Shown: positions 8,488 through 16,786 of the stretch, piece after piece
How the letters are laid out: every line of letters begins with the position of its first letter
Position numbering within the stretch: position 1 is the stretch's first letter
Translations under genes and position numbers: made by a program
Source of the DNA: Rhodococcus qingshengii
GTDB taxonomy: Bacteria > Actinomycetota > Actinomycetes > Mycobacteriales > Mycobacteriaceae
Length of the DNA: 64,000 bases
Assembly (NCBI RefSeq): GCF_021025955.1
Contig: NZ_JAJNCL010000007.1
Location: 186,001-250,000 of the forward strand
Reading direction: 5' to 3'
The notes under the pieces: generated by a model
The model's input: only the letters and a program-made list of their open reading frames with translations
The model's database searches: none
Told to the model about the DNA's origin: nothing

Positions 8488-9630
8488 TCACGACCCGAAT
8501 CCAGGGGTGCCAAGGCTGCCGAGGCTACCGGTCCCAGGCTCGGGCTCGGACGGTTCGACGACGTTGATCGTCACGGCACCCGATATCGACTCCATGAAGC
8601 CTGCAGATCCCGTGTAGTGCGCCGTGATGTTGTGGTCGCCCACTGTTGTCATCGTGCGGTTGGCCTTCGCGACGCCGTTGACGACGGCCACCGGAGCGCC
8701 GAGGTCGACCCCTCCGTCACGGAACTGCACTGTTCCTCCCGACGGCCACGGAGTGACCGTTGCCGTCAGTTCCACGGAGTCACCGACGACAGCTTTACCG
8801 GGTGCGTCGATTCGCGTCTGTGTCTGAGCGAGGCTGGAGTCGACATTGATCACCGCGAGTGGCTGGCCGCCTGCGTTCAATCCGGCCGAACGATTGTCGC
8901 GTGGTGAGCAATTGGTGGTCAGCCAGTATTTGACGCCGCCGAGCAGGGTTTCCTGTTGCAAGAAGGTCAGGTAGTTGGCGGCACTGTCGTAGGAACCCGA
9001 GTTGGTATCGGAAACGCGGAGCATGGGCTTGATCTGGGTGCCGACGGCCCCGGACGTGACGGTGACGTCGACTGCCGGGAGCTGGAACGTCTTTCCTCCA
9101 CCGACTTCGATTCCGCCGCCGCCGTTGTCGTCGGTGTTCGGTCCGTTGCCCGCGGTGATGTTGTTGCCCGAGATACGAAGATGCGTCCCATTCGGATCGG
9201 GTGAACCGGCATCGTTCACACGAGTGATCGAGGGAGCGACCCCACCCAAATTCGAGCTGGTGCCGGCCACGATCTGTGCCCCCACGTAGGAGGTGCCCGC
9301 AGGGATATCGAAATCGAACTTGAGACGCGTCCAGTTCACGACGGATCTGAGGTCGTAACCGTCCTTGGGGACCGTCATCGGCTTGGGGGCGAGGCGGTAG
9401 GTGAAGGTGGAGTTCGGCGGGACCACGGCCGGCGCACTGATCGTGACGCCGGAATCACGCGTCTCGTTGTGCGTGATCGGTCCTGGGAACTGCCACCCGT
9501 GGCACGATGCCGTGAACGGAAGGTCCACATCAGCGGCGGACGAGACTCCGGCTCCGCCGATTACGAGGGCAACGCATCCGGTCAACGACGCGGCCACCCC
9601 CACGCCTCGGCGCATCAACGTCGACACCAT
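8488..9630 (-). CDS. Secreted surface protein with one Ig-like repeat (paralogue of the next gene)
   Basis: 380 aa; ATG at 9630 follows AAGGAG by 8 nt. A signal peptide (to VSSAADV) precedes an N-terminal domain clearly paralogous to that of the downstream protein: CHGWQFPGPITHNETRDSGVTI and NCSPRDNRSAGLNAGGQ match its equivalents. A single Ig-like repeat (about 275-360) and a GSLGSLGTPGFGS tail follow. The two genes are probably one operon; they arose by duplication and differ mainly in Ig-repeat number. The upstream region carries a palindrome at 9811-9828. Confidence 0.8.
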   Translation of the reverse strand: MVSTLMRRGVGVAASLTGCVALVIGGAGVSSAADVDLPFTASCHGWQFPGPITHNETRDSGVTISAPAVVPPNSTFTYRLAPKPMTVPKDGYDLRSVVNWTRLKFDFDIPAGTSYVGAQIVAGTSSNLGGVAPSITRVNDAGSPDPNGTHLRISGNNITAGNGPNTDDNGGGGIEVGGGKTFQLPAVDVTVTSGAVGTQIKPMLRVSDTNSGSYDSAANYLTFLQQETLLGGVKYWLTTNCSPRDNRSAGLNAGGQPLAVINVDSSLAQTQTRIDAPGKAVVGDSVELTATVTPWPSGGTVQFRDGGVDLGAPVAVVNGVAKANRTMTTVGDHNITAHYTGSAGFMESISGAVTINVVEPSEPEPGTGSLGSLGTPGFGS

Positions 9631-9797
9631 TCACATTCTCCTTGAGTAGCGCTCGAAAAAATCGAGCTCTCGGCTCGAAGCCGGGTCCGGGAACCGGCCT
9701 CGAGCTGACAGAGAAGCGAATACGTCTTCGTCGTTTGCTCACCACCAGCTCAAACCCTGGAGAGGAGTAGAACACAGAGCGAGCCGCAAAATATGCG

Positions 9798-9828
9798 ATT
9801 CGGACAAATTGTTGGACAAACGTCCAAC
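9798..9828. promoter_or_regulatory. Palindromic operator upstream of the Ig-repeat operon
   Basis: GTTGGAC-AAAC-GTCCAAC (9811-9828) is a perfect 7-bp inverted repeat. Just before it, ATTCGGACAAA (9798-9808) gives a directly repeated GGACAAA half-site 12 nt away. The 270-bp gap 9631-9900 contains no gene. ATTCGGAC recurs twice upstream of the MalT-like regulator (56127-56167). Confidence 0.55.
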
Positions 9829-9900
9829 CGGCGAAATTTCTCCACTTCTCTGACCGCTCTGCACTGCTTTAACGTGGCGTGAAGTGGGCCCGGTAGACGG

Positions 9901-11838
9901 TCAGGCGATCGCGCGGCGCATCAGTTCTGCCGTCTCCTTGTTGAATGCGACCAGTGTGACCGTCTCGACGTCGGTCTTCGCCGCGCGAATCGCTGAAACG
10001 GCCTGTCGGACCGCATCTTCCTTCGGCCAGCCGTAGACCCCTGCCGAGATCAACGGAAAGGCGACGGTACGTGCGCCGATCGAGTCGGCAACGGCGAGAC
10101 TGCGGGTGTACGCCGACCGAAGCAATCCGGATCGGTCCTCGGAGCGCGAATACCTCGGGCCGGCGGTGTGAATCACGGCCTCGGCGTGGAGCTTTCCCGC
10201 GGTGGTGGCCACGGCCGCGCCCACCGGGAGGCCGTCGGGAAGGCTGGTGTTGCGCAATACCTCGCAAGCCTTCAGGATCTCCGGTCCTCCGGCTCGGTGG
10301 ATCGCGCCGTCGACACCGCCACCGCCGAGGAGCCTGGAGTTGGCCGCATTGACGATCGCGTCGACGGTCAGCGTCGTGATGTCACCTTCGGCGACTGTAA
10401 TAGTGGGCATTGATCCTCCTGCGTGTCCGCCTGACGCGTAGCCGACGGCTGTGTTTCCGACGGCTGTGTTCCAGAGTTCACGCTTCGGACGAGCCCACGG
10501 CATCGCCGAGCGTACGTCGTAGGGGTCACGTCCGATCAACATCGAGTATCGCGCCGCAACCGACGGTGTGCGACTGTGCGCCTGAACGCAATGAAGGAGT
10601 ACGCGCTTTCCTTCAGCCCGCAACGCCTGGACGGTGCGCGCTGCGTCGTCGAGAACGAACTCGAGGTTCGCGTTGGAATCGTGACCGTCGTCGACCAACC
10701 AGAACTCGACGTGATCAGGGGCGACCCGTCGTGTTCCCATGCGGCACAGGCTGACCACGGCGTCGTAGTCTGCAGTGGACACCGCATCGACGCCGCCGAG
10801 CATGACGCCGTCGTCGTGCGGGTGCGTCGTCAGGTGGTGGGTTCCGCGGAACCTCGAGTAATCGAGTTCTGTCGTCGACGGCCAACCGTTCTGGTCGTCG
10901 GTTCCGCCGCGAGCAGTCTTGATCGCCAGGCGAACCAGATCGGAGGAACGGTATCCCGGCCAGCCGTGCATGATTCGGCGCCAGCGCGCGGGAACCGCCG
11001 ACGCTCCCCAACGGGCGCCGAGCAACCCGCCTGCGATAGCCGCGGTCGTGTCGGTGTCCCCGCCGGCGCGTACGGCCGCTTCCAATGCGTGCTGAAGGTG
11101 GCGAGCATCGGAATTATCCGTGGAGGTGATTGCCCACCAGGCAGTCTGAAGTGCATGCACCACCCAGCCGTTCTTGGAGAAGTCCTGCGGGTTCCCGGTT
11201 TCGGCCTGATCGAGCAGCGGGCCCCAGTATTCGGCGACCTCCTGATCGGCAACGGAGAGGAAGTCGCGAACCCCCTCGAAGTTGCCGGCGACAACGGCAT
11301 GGCGGATGGCGTGGGTCCACAATTCGCAGGCCTGCCCGGCGCGCGGGTCGTCATGCGTGAGTGAACTGATCCGGTGCGCTGCCGACCTGGCACCTTCTGC
11401 ATCGTCCAAGTAAGAGAGGGCGACGGGAGCAGTCCGCATGAGCGAGCCGTTGCCTGCCTTGTGGCCGCTGATCGCCCGCGCACGATCCGCCATCGCTGCT
11501 GCGCTTTCGGAGCGGGCAGACAACACTGCTCGCGTCTGGTTGCCGATGTCCGCGGGCTTTGAGTCGTACCACCGGATGAACTGTGCTGCAATGGCATCGA
11601 GACCGCCGGAGCTTCCGATATCGATTCCGGTCGCGGCCACCTCAGCGATCGCAACTGCCATCGAGGTGTCGTCGGTCCATTCTCCAGGAGCCCAGTTGAA
11701 CGGGCCGCCACCGATCATGTCGATGGTGACCTCGGAGTTCGGATAGGTGAATTCGTAGCCGGCGCCGAGTGCGTCTCCTGCTGCGGCGCCGAGCAGAACG
11801 CCGGCCGCTCGATCGGACTGCTGTGCGGTGAGTTTCAT
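9901..11838 (-). CDS. ADP-ribosylglycohydrolase / CX5R phosphatase-like / macrodomain fusion
   Basis: 645 aa; ATG at 11838 with AAGG 5 nt upstream (a GTG 6 nt earlier is possible). Residues about 5-310 are a DraG-type ADP-ribosylglycohydrolase with metal-binding motifs GEWTDDTSMA and GGDTDTTAAIAGGLLGA. Residues about 330-455 resemble a dual-specificity phosphatase, with HCVQAHSRTPS giving the CX5R signature (Cys about 417, Arg about 423). Residues 477-645 are a macrodomain (GDITTLTVDAIVNAANSRLLGGGGVDGAIH) of the ADP-ribose-binding/deacetylase or phosphatase type. The protein probably removes and processes ADP-ribose or its phosphates in the cytoplasm. It is divergent from an NrtR-like regulator. 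A strong internal ribosome binding site and ATG at the macrodomain boundary suggest a second product or a recent fusion. Confidence 0.88.
   Translation of the reverse strand: MKLTAQQSDRAAGVLLGAAAGDALGAGYEFTYPNSEVTIDMIGGGPFNWAPGEWTDDTSMAVAIAEVAATGIDIGSSGGLDAIAAQFIRWYDSKPADIGNQTRAVLSARSESAAAMADRARAISGHKAGNGSLMRTAPVALSYLDDAEGARSAAHRISSLTHDDPRAGQACELWTHAIRHAVVAGNFEGVRDFLSVADQEVAEYWGPLLDQAETGNPQDFSKNGWVVHALQTAWWAITSTDNSDARHLQHALEAAVRAGGDTDTTAAIAGGLLGARWGASAVPARWRRIMHGWPGYRSSDLVRLAIKTARGGTDDQNGWPSTTELDYSRFRGTHHLTTHPHDDGVMLGGVDAVSTADYDAVVSLCRMGTRRVAPDHVEFWLVDDGHDSNANLEFVLDDAARTVQALRAEGKRVLLHCVQAHSRTPSVAARYSMLIGRDPYDVRSAMPWARPKRELWNTAVGNTAVGYASGGHAGGSMPTITVAEGDITTLTVDAIVNAANSRLLGGGGVDGAIHRAGGPEILKACEVLRNTSLPDGLPVGAAVATTAGKLHAEAVIHTAGPRYSRSEDRSGLLRSAYTRSLAVADSIGARTVAFPLISAGVYGWPKEDAVRQAVSAIRAAKTDVETVTLVAFNKETAELMRRAIA
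10408..10422 (-). promoter_or_regulatory. Internal ribosome binding site and ATG at the macrodomain boundary
   Basis: On the minus strand GCAGGAGGATCAATG places a near-perfect AGGAGG 5 nt before an in-frame ATG at 10410. Translation from here would give a stand-alone 169-aa macrodomain (9901-10410). The site is stronger than that of the full-length start. Confidence 0.6.
10442..10471. repeat. 15-bp tandem duplication in the phosphatase-macrodomain linker
   Basis: CCGACGGCTGTGTTT (10442-10456) is followed directly by CCGACGGCTGTGTTC (10457-10471), 14 of 15 bases identical. It encodes the repeated linker peptide NTAVG-NTAVG just before the internal start, consistent with replication slippage in a recently formed linker. 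Confidence 0.7.
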
Positions 11839-11867
11839 AGCCACCTTTTCAAGTTCGCGGAGATCGT

Positions 11868-11912
11868 TTGATCAACTTTGCGCTAACCATAGATCATGTT
11901 TGAGATAACATG
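11868..11912. promoter_or_regulatory. Candidate operator region between the fusion gene and the NrtR-like gene
   Basis: Two palindromes lie in the divergent gap: TTGATCAA (11868-11875), and CATGTT-TGAGAT-AACATG (11895-11912), which ends 5 bp before the NrtR-like start. Both are placed for a single regulator to control the two genes. NrtR proteins typically bind such AT-richer inverted repeats and release on ADP-ribose or NAD metabolites; this assignment is inference. Confidence 0.45.
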
Positions 11913-11917
11913 CAAGG

Positions 11918-12598
11918 GTGAATAAATGGACAGACACGAGCGGCAAGGGATTGACGGACTATCCGCGTCCGTCTGTGGCAGTGGACGTCGCGGTGCTGAC
12001 GTACAGCGGTGGATCTCTGAAAGTTCTGGCCGTTCGGCACCGCCTCGGTGCGCTGGCGCTACCGGGAACATTTCTGCACGAACGCGAATTGCTCATGGCC
12101 GCAGCCGATCGTGCCCTGTCGGTCAAGGCCGAGTTGGCCCAGACGAGCTTCCATCAGTTGGCGATCTTCGACCGACCGGACCGCGACGACCGCGGTTGGG
12201 TTCTGTCGGTCGCGCATACCGCGGGCCTACCGGAATCGGCACTGCCCGATTCGGCGCTTCTCGTCGATGTGTACGACGACGAGGCAGTGAGCGGACTCGC
12301 GTTCGATCACGCCGACATGGTGCGACTCGCGGTCACGGACCTACGCGCGAGGTATGCGTCGTACGTGGATCCGGACGGATTGTCGGGCGGGACGTTCACC
12401 GTCGCCGAACTTCGGGGACTGTACGAGGTGATCTTCGATCGTCCGTTCCAGAAGGACAGCTTCCGCCGGCAGGTGTTTGACGCGCTCGAAGGTACCGGCG
12501 AGATGAGCAGGCCAGGTAACGGCCGGCCCGCCGAGACTTATCGGAGGCGGGGTGACGGTGCACTGACTGCGCAGGCAATGGCATTTCTGACCGGATGA
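11918..12598 (+). CDS. NrtR-like Nudix-domain transcriptional regulator
   Basis: 226 aa, GTG start. Residues about 15-150 form a Nudix fold (VAVDVAVLTYSGGSLKVLAVRH), but the Nudix box is degraded (LPGTFLHERELLMAAADRAL lacks the REXXEE catalytic cluster). This is typical of NrtR, which uses the fold as an ADP-ribose/NAD-metabolite sensor. Residues about 155-225 are the winged helix (FTVAELRGLYEVIF, SFRRQV). The divergent partner is an ADP-ribose-processing enzyme rather than an NAD biosynthesis gene, suggesting the effector is ADP-ribose and the regulon concerns its removal. Confidence 0.85.
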   Translation: MNKWTDTSGKGLTDYPRPSVAVDVAVLTYSGGSLKVLAVRHRLGALALPGTFLHERELLMAAADRALSVKAELAQTSFHQLAIFDRPDRDDRGWVLSVAHTAGLPESALPDSALLVDVYDDEAVSGLAFDHADMVRLAVTDLRARYASYVDPDGLSGGTFTVAELRGLYEVIFDRPFQKDSFRRQVFDALEGTGEMSRPGNGRPAETYRRRGDGALTAQAMAFLTG

Positions 12599-12659
12599 AG
12601 TGAAACGAATTCTTGCAGTTCTGCTGACCTGACGCGCTGAGCTGGGTAATGTCCGATTG

Positions 12660-13784
12660 ATGGGTGCAGTTTCGAATGAAGCCGAGTCCAAGATTCCGAC
12701 CGTCGTGTGGGGCACCGGCAACGTCGGGCGCGCATCGATTCGCGCTGTGACAGCCAATCCTGCCCTCGAACTTGTCGGCGTCATCGTTGCCAACCCTGCA
12801 AAGGTCGGGCGAGACGCCGGTGACCTCGCCGATCTGGGAGTGCACCTGGGCGTCGCGGCTACCGGCGACGCCGATGCCGTGCTCGCAGCGTCTCCCGGCG
12901 CGGTGGTCTACGCGGCGTCCGGCGACATTCGGCCCGATGACGCGGTTGCCGACATCACGCGGGCGCTGGCCGCTGGAGCTGTAGTGGTCACGCCGTCGGT
13001 ATATGCGCTGTACGACCCGAAATCTGCGCCTCCCGAACTTCGTGATCCCGTCGAAGCTGCTGCCAAGGCGGGCGGCGGCGCTCTGTTCGTCTCCGGTATC
13101 GACCCAGGCTGGGGCAACGACATCCTGCCGATTCTCGTCAGCGGGCTCGCGGGGACAATCGACCAGATCCGGTGTCAGGAAATCTTCGACTACACGACCT
13201 ACGAACAGCCGGATTCTGTCCGCTACCTGATCGGGATGGGTCAGCCGATGGACTACGAACCTCCGATGGTCGCGCCCAGTGTTCCTACCATGGTCTGGGG
13301 CGGGCAGATTCGGCTCATCGCCCGGGCACTCGGGGTGGAACTCGACGAGATCCGCGAGACCTTGCTGCGCCGCCCGCTCGACGAAACCGTGTCGACCGAA
13401 CATATGGGGGAGTTCGCGGCCGGCACCCAAGGCGCACTGCGATTCGAGGTTCAGGGAATCGTCGGTGGGGAACCCTTGATCGTGATCGAACACGTCACGC
13501 GTATTCATCCGTCCTGTGCCCGCGACTGGCCGCTTCCGCCCGACGGCGGCGACGGCGCGCACAAGGTGATCGTCGAAGGACGACCACGTATCGAGATCAA
13601 CGTCGAGGCCACCGATGAAGGTGGAAACCGCGCGGCCGGTGGAAATGCCACGGCCGTAGGACGTCTCGTCAACGCAATTCCGTGGCTACGTCAGGCTGAA
13701 CCCGGCCTCTACGACGCGCTGGACGTTCCGCTCACACCCGGCGTCGGCAAGCTCGGTGCCCGAAACTCGGAGGTACTCACATGA
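12660..13784 (+). CDS. DapB-like NAD(P)-dependent dehydrogenase
   Basis: 374 aa. The N-terminal Rossmann motif VVWGTGNVGRASIRAV (about residues 14-29) and the overall length match the large actinobacterial family annotated as dihydrodipicolinate-reductase-like or 2,4-diaminopentanoate-dehydrogenase-like. The substrate of this family is generally unknown and it is not the lysine-pathway DapB. ATG at 12660 is preferred over an adjacent TTG. Its last codons overlap the next gene by ATGA, so the two are translationally coupled. Confidence 0.72.
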   Translation: MGAVSNEAESKIPTVVWGTGNVGRASIRAVTANPALELVGVIVANPAKVGRDAGDLADLGVHLGVAATGDADAVLAASPGAVVYAASGDIRPDDAVADITRALAAGAVVVTPSVYALYDPKSAPPELRDPVEAAAKAGGGALFVSGIDPGWGNDILPILVSGLAGTIDQIRCQEIFDYTTYEQPDSVRYLIGMGQPMDYEPPMVAPSVPTMVWGGQIRLIARALGVELDEIRETLLRRPLDETVSTEHMGEFAAGTQGALRFEVQGIVGGEPLIVIEHVTRIHPSCARDWPLPPDGGDGAHKVIVEGRPRIEINVEATDEGGNRAAGGNATAVGRLVNAIPWLRQAEPGLYDALDVPLTPGVGKLGARNSEVLT

Positions 13785-14260
13785 ATATCGACATACCCGA
13801 AGGCAAGAACCCGATCGGCTACGTGTGGGGCGAGATGGTTCCCGGCATCGGGCCCGCGGCCGCCGGGTTCTCTCAAAAGGTTTACACGGACGGCACTCTC
13901 GCACTCCGCGAGTTCGAGGCGGCCAGGCTTCGGATCGCTCAGATCAACGGGTGCATCTTCTGTCAGGACTGGCGCACCGAGCGTGACGGCGAGACTGTGG
14001 AGTCGACTTTCGATCAGGCTGTCACCGACTGGCGCACCACAGATGCCTTCGACGACAGGACGCGTCTCGCTGCCGAATACGCCGAGAGATACGCCCTCGA
14101 CCACCACGGGTTCGACGACGAGTTCTGGGAACGTATGACAGCTCACTACTCCCAGCGAGAAATCGTTGAGTTGAGCATGTGCCTCGGATCGTGGTTGGCC
14201 TTCGGCCGGCTCAACCACGTCCTCGGCCTCGACACTCAATGTGTGTTGCCCGGCAACTGA
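13781..14260 (+). CDS. AhpD-like / carboxymuconolactone decarboxylase-family protein
   Basis: 159 aa; starts within the stop of the previous gene (ATGA). The AhpD-core helix carries NGCIFCQDWR (about residues 52-61), the CXXC pair used by alkylhydroperoxidase-type proteins. A later cysteine (SMCLGSWLAFGRLNHVLGL) lies near the C-terminus. A peroxidase or disulfide-reductase role is plausible, or a decarboxylase on the same pathway as the coupled dehydrogenase. Ends 2 bp from the convergent SDR gene. Confidence 0.75.
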   Translation: MNIDIPEGKNPIGYVWGEMVPGIGPAAAGFSQKVYTDGTLALREFEAARLRIAQINGCIFCQDWRTERDGETVESTFDQAVTDWRTTDAFDDRTRLAAEYAERYALDHHGFDDEFWERMTAHYSQREIVELSMCLGSWLAFGRLNHVLGLDTQCVLPGN

Positions 14261-14262
14261 AC

Positions 14263-15051
14263 CTAGTTGCCCAGCGTCGTCAGATCCGGGTAGTTCGAGA
14301 CCTCCCAGCCGCCGTCGACGACCAGACTGGTTCCGGTGATGTACGAGGCGTCGTCGCTGGCGAGATAGAGGCAGGGGCCCGCGATCTCGTCGGGAGTTGC
14401 CGCTCGGGACATGGGAATTCGGCTGAGAAACATGTCGCGGGCGGGTTCGTAGTTCATGACCGGCGCGACCAGTGGCGTGTCGACCAGGCCGGGTAGAACG
14501 GCATTGACCCGGATCCCCGACGCAGCGAGTTCGATCGCGGCATTCTTGCTGAACATCTCGACCCCGGCTTTGCCTGTCGCGTACGCGCTCCCGTAGGGGC
14601 TCGGTACGTGCGCGTTCAATGAGGACACGTTGATTATCGCACCACCGCGACCGTGCTCTCGGATATGCCGCGCTTCATGCTTGGTGCAGAGGAAGACGCC
14701 CTTCTGCACCAGGTCGATGGTGAAGTCCCAGTCGGCCTCGTCGAGGTCGACGATCTGCCCCACCCTCGACGCCCCGGCAACGTTGAAAGCCAGATCGATA
14801 CCGCCGAATTCCGCAGCCGCAGCGGCAATAGCCTCGGCAACATCGGATTCCTTGGTGACGTCAGCGGGAACGGCGAGGAAAGACGCGCCGTGCTGGGAGG
14901 CTATCTCCTTCAAACCCTCTGCATCGATGTCTATTCCGGCTACCTGTGCGCCTTCGCCGATAAGTCGTAGTGCGATGGCTGCACCGATACCTGATGCTGC
15001 GCCGGTGACAACCGCGGTTTTGCCGGCAAATCTGGACGTGTTAATGGGCAC
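14263..15051 (-). CDS. Short-chain dehydrogenase/reductase
   Basis: 262 aa, GTG start at 15051, overlapping the end of the amidohydrolase gene by 11 bp. Classical SDR features: NAD-binding TGAASGIG (about residues 17-24), NVAGA, the catalytic serine region NVSSL and YATGK (Tyr/Lys). The C-terminus (SLVVDGGWEVSNYP) is usual for the family. It is the last gene of a six-gene operon, where it would oxidise or reduce an alcohol or ketone intermediate. The equivalent position in the mycobacterial mymA operon is also an SDR. Confidence 0.88.
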   Translation of the reverse strand: MPINTSRFAGKTAVVTGAASGIGAAIALRLIGEGAQVAGIDIDAEGLKEIASQHGASFLAVPADVTKESDVAEAIAAAAAEFGGIDLAFNVAGASRVGQIVDLDEADWDFTIDLVQKGVFLCTKHEARHIREHGRGGAIINVSSLNAHVPSPYGSAYATGKAGVEMFSKNAAIELAASGIRVNAVLPGLVDTPLVAPVMNYEPARDMFLSRIPMSRAATPDEIAGPCLYLASDDASYITGTSLVVDGGWEVSNYPDLTTLGN

Positions 15052-16786
15052 CTGCTTTCAAGAACTTTCCGGTTCGGCGGTTGCCGAGAACGGGTGCTGC
15101 TTCTCCGTCGCCGAAGACGTACTCGCCGCCGACGAACACTGCCGTGACGGTCTGATCATTGCGATTGACCATGCGGGAGAGGTTGTCGTACTCCACGACC
15201 GGACTTTCGGCGTACGCCTCGAGTGAATCGTCGAGATGGGCGGGATCGATCACAACCAGGTCGGCGCGGTCACCTAATCGAAGGTGCCCGGCATCGACGT
15301 CGTACCACTCGGCGAGTTCACCGGTGAGGCGATGCACCGCTGCCTCGACGGTCATGAAGGGACGGCCGATCTTTTGGGCATCGTAGACACGTCGGAGTAG
15401 TCGTAAGCCGAAGTTGTAGAACGCCATATTACGCAAATGCGCTCCGGCGTCGGAGAACCCGAGTTGGACGCCGTTGTCCTGGGCGAACTTGTCCAGAATC
15501 TCCGGCCGGTGGTTCGAGATCGTTGTGCGCCAACGCACTTTCGTGCCGTGTTCGAGGACCAGATCCAGGAATGCATCGACAGGGTGGAGGCCGCCTCGTT
15601 CGACGCCGACCTGCCCGAAGCTCTTGCCGACCAGGGATTCGTCCGGGCAGGATACGATTTCGGCGTCGAAGAAATCCCGATGCCAAACTTTGACACCGAA
15701 CTTTTGGTCGTAGTCCTTGCGGAACTGTCGCCGGTACTCCTCACTCTGCATCAGAACGTTGCGTTCCATCTCGTCGGTCAGATGCAGTGCTGCAGCGCCG
15801 GATCCGAACTCCTCGAAGACAACCAGGTCGATGCCGTCGGCATATACCTCGAAAGGAACCGGTAGGTGCTGCCAGCGCAGGTCGCCGCCGAGTCGATTGA
15901 CCAGGTGCGCCAGCGGGCCGAGGACTACCACCGCCAACTTGTTGGACTTGATATCAGCCGCCGAGAGCATGCTCGTCTTGAGCCGCTTACGCCAGATACC
16001 CGCACTGGAGAACGCCATCGCTCCGGTACCCATCGGGTTGGAGAGGTCAGGTCCGGCCTGAAATACCCGTCCTCGGCGGCGCAGGATCGCATTGAGTCGG
16101 CGTCGTTCTTTCGTGGTTGCATACGTCGACGGCAGCGTGCGTGAGCGGCAGGTCTCACCGTCGAGTTTGTCGAACAACAATTGCTGACTGGACATCCCGA
16201 CGAATCCTGCGTCGAGAGCTTCGGTCAACTGTGCTTCCATCGACGCGAGTTCGGTGTCGGTGGGATGCACGTACTTCCTGGTAGCACGATCCAGTCCCAT
16301 CTCGGCGGCTCGCATGTCGGAGTGTCCGATGAAGGCTGCAACGTTGGGACCTAGCGGAAGCGCCTCGAGTGCAGCAACATAGTCTCTCGCGGAGTTCCAG
16401 GTCTTGGCCCGCGTGAGTGCTTCGACGACGTGCTTGCGTGGGATAGCTTCGACGCGGCCGAAAAGGTCGCCGGCGTCCGACGGGCTGGCATGAATGGTGG
16501 ACAGAGAACACGATCCGACAAAGATCGACGTGACCCCGTGTCTGAGAGATTCGCTCAGCGCCGGGCCTTCGAGGATCTCGACGTCGTAGTGAGTGTGGAT
16601 GTCCACGATGCCCGGGATCACCCACTTGCGCCGCGCGTCGATGACACGGGGACAGTCGGTTTCGTCGAGTGGATCGAGGGAGATGGCAGTGACCAGCCCG
16701 CCTCGGATACCCAGATTGCGGACAGCTGGTTTCGCCCCGGTGCCGTCGAACCACAGACCGTTGTTGATCACGGCGTCGTAGGTCAT
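15041..16786 (-). CDS. N-acyl-D-amino-acid deacylase-like amidohydrolase
   Basis: 581 aa from ATG at 16786, which overlaps the stop of the acyl-CoA synthetase (ATGA) and has AAAGGTGG upstream. Amidohydrolase features: the N-terminal composite strand ([14 protein letters not shown]), metal motif DIHTHYD (about residue 68), [11 protein letters not shown], and a late [11 protein letters not shown] metal site. The family includes D-aminoacylases and related imide or amide hydrolases. In this operon it may open an amide or cleave an acyl conjugate. No mymA-operon counterpart is known to me, so it marks a substrate difference. Confidence 0.8.
   Translation of the reverse strand: MTYDAVINNGLWFDGTGAKPAVRNLGIRGGLVTAISLDPLDETDCPRVIDARRKWVIPGIVDIHTHYDVEILEGPALSESLRHGVTSIFVGSCSLSTIHASPSDAGDLFGRVEAIPRKHVVEALTRAKTWNSARDYVAALEALPLGPNVAAFIGHSDMRAAEMGLDRATRKYVHPTDTELASMEAQLTEALDAGFVGMSSQQLLFDKLDGETCRSRTLPSTYATTKERRRLNAILRRRGRVFQAGPDLSNPMGTGAMAFSSAGIWRKRLKTSMLSAADIKSNKLAVVVLGPLAHLVNRLGGDLRWQHLPVPFEVYADGIDLVVFEEFGSGAAALHLTDEMERNVLMQSEEYRRQFRKDYDQKFGVKVWHRDFFDAEIVSCPDESLVGKSFGQVGVERGGLHPVDAFLDLVLEHGTKVRWRTTISNHRPEILDKFAQDNGVQLGFSDAGAHLRNMAFYNFGLRLLRRVYDAQKIGRPFMTVEAAVHRLTGELAEWYDVDAGHLRLGDRADLVVIDPAHLDDSLEAYAESPVVEYDNLSRMVNRNDQTVTAVFVGGEYVFGDGEAAPVLGNRRTGKFLKAGAH

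Noticed and set aside
12396-13562. 388-codon minus-strand frame opposite the DapB-like gene
   Set aside because: Shadow of the true plus-strand gene; peptide is low-complexity Arg/Asp with no ribosome binding site.
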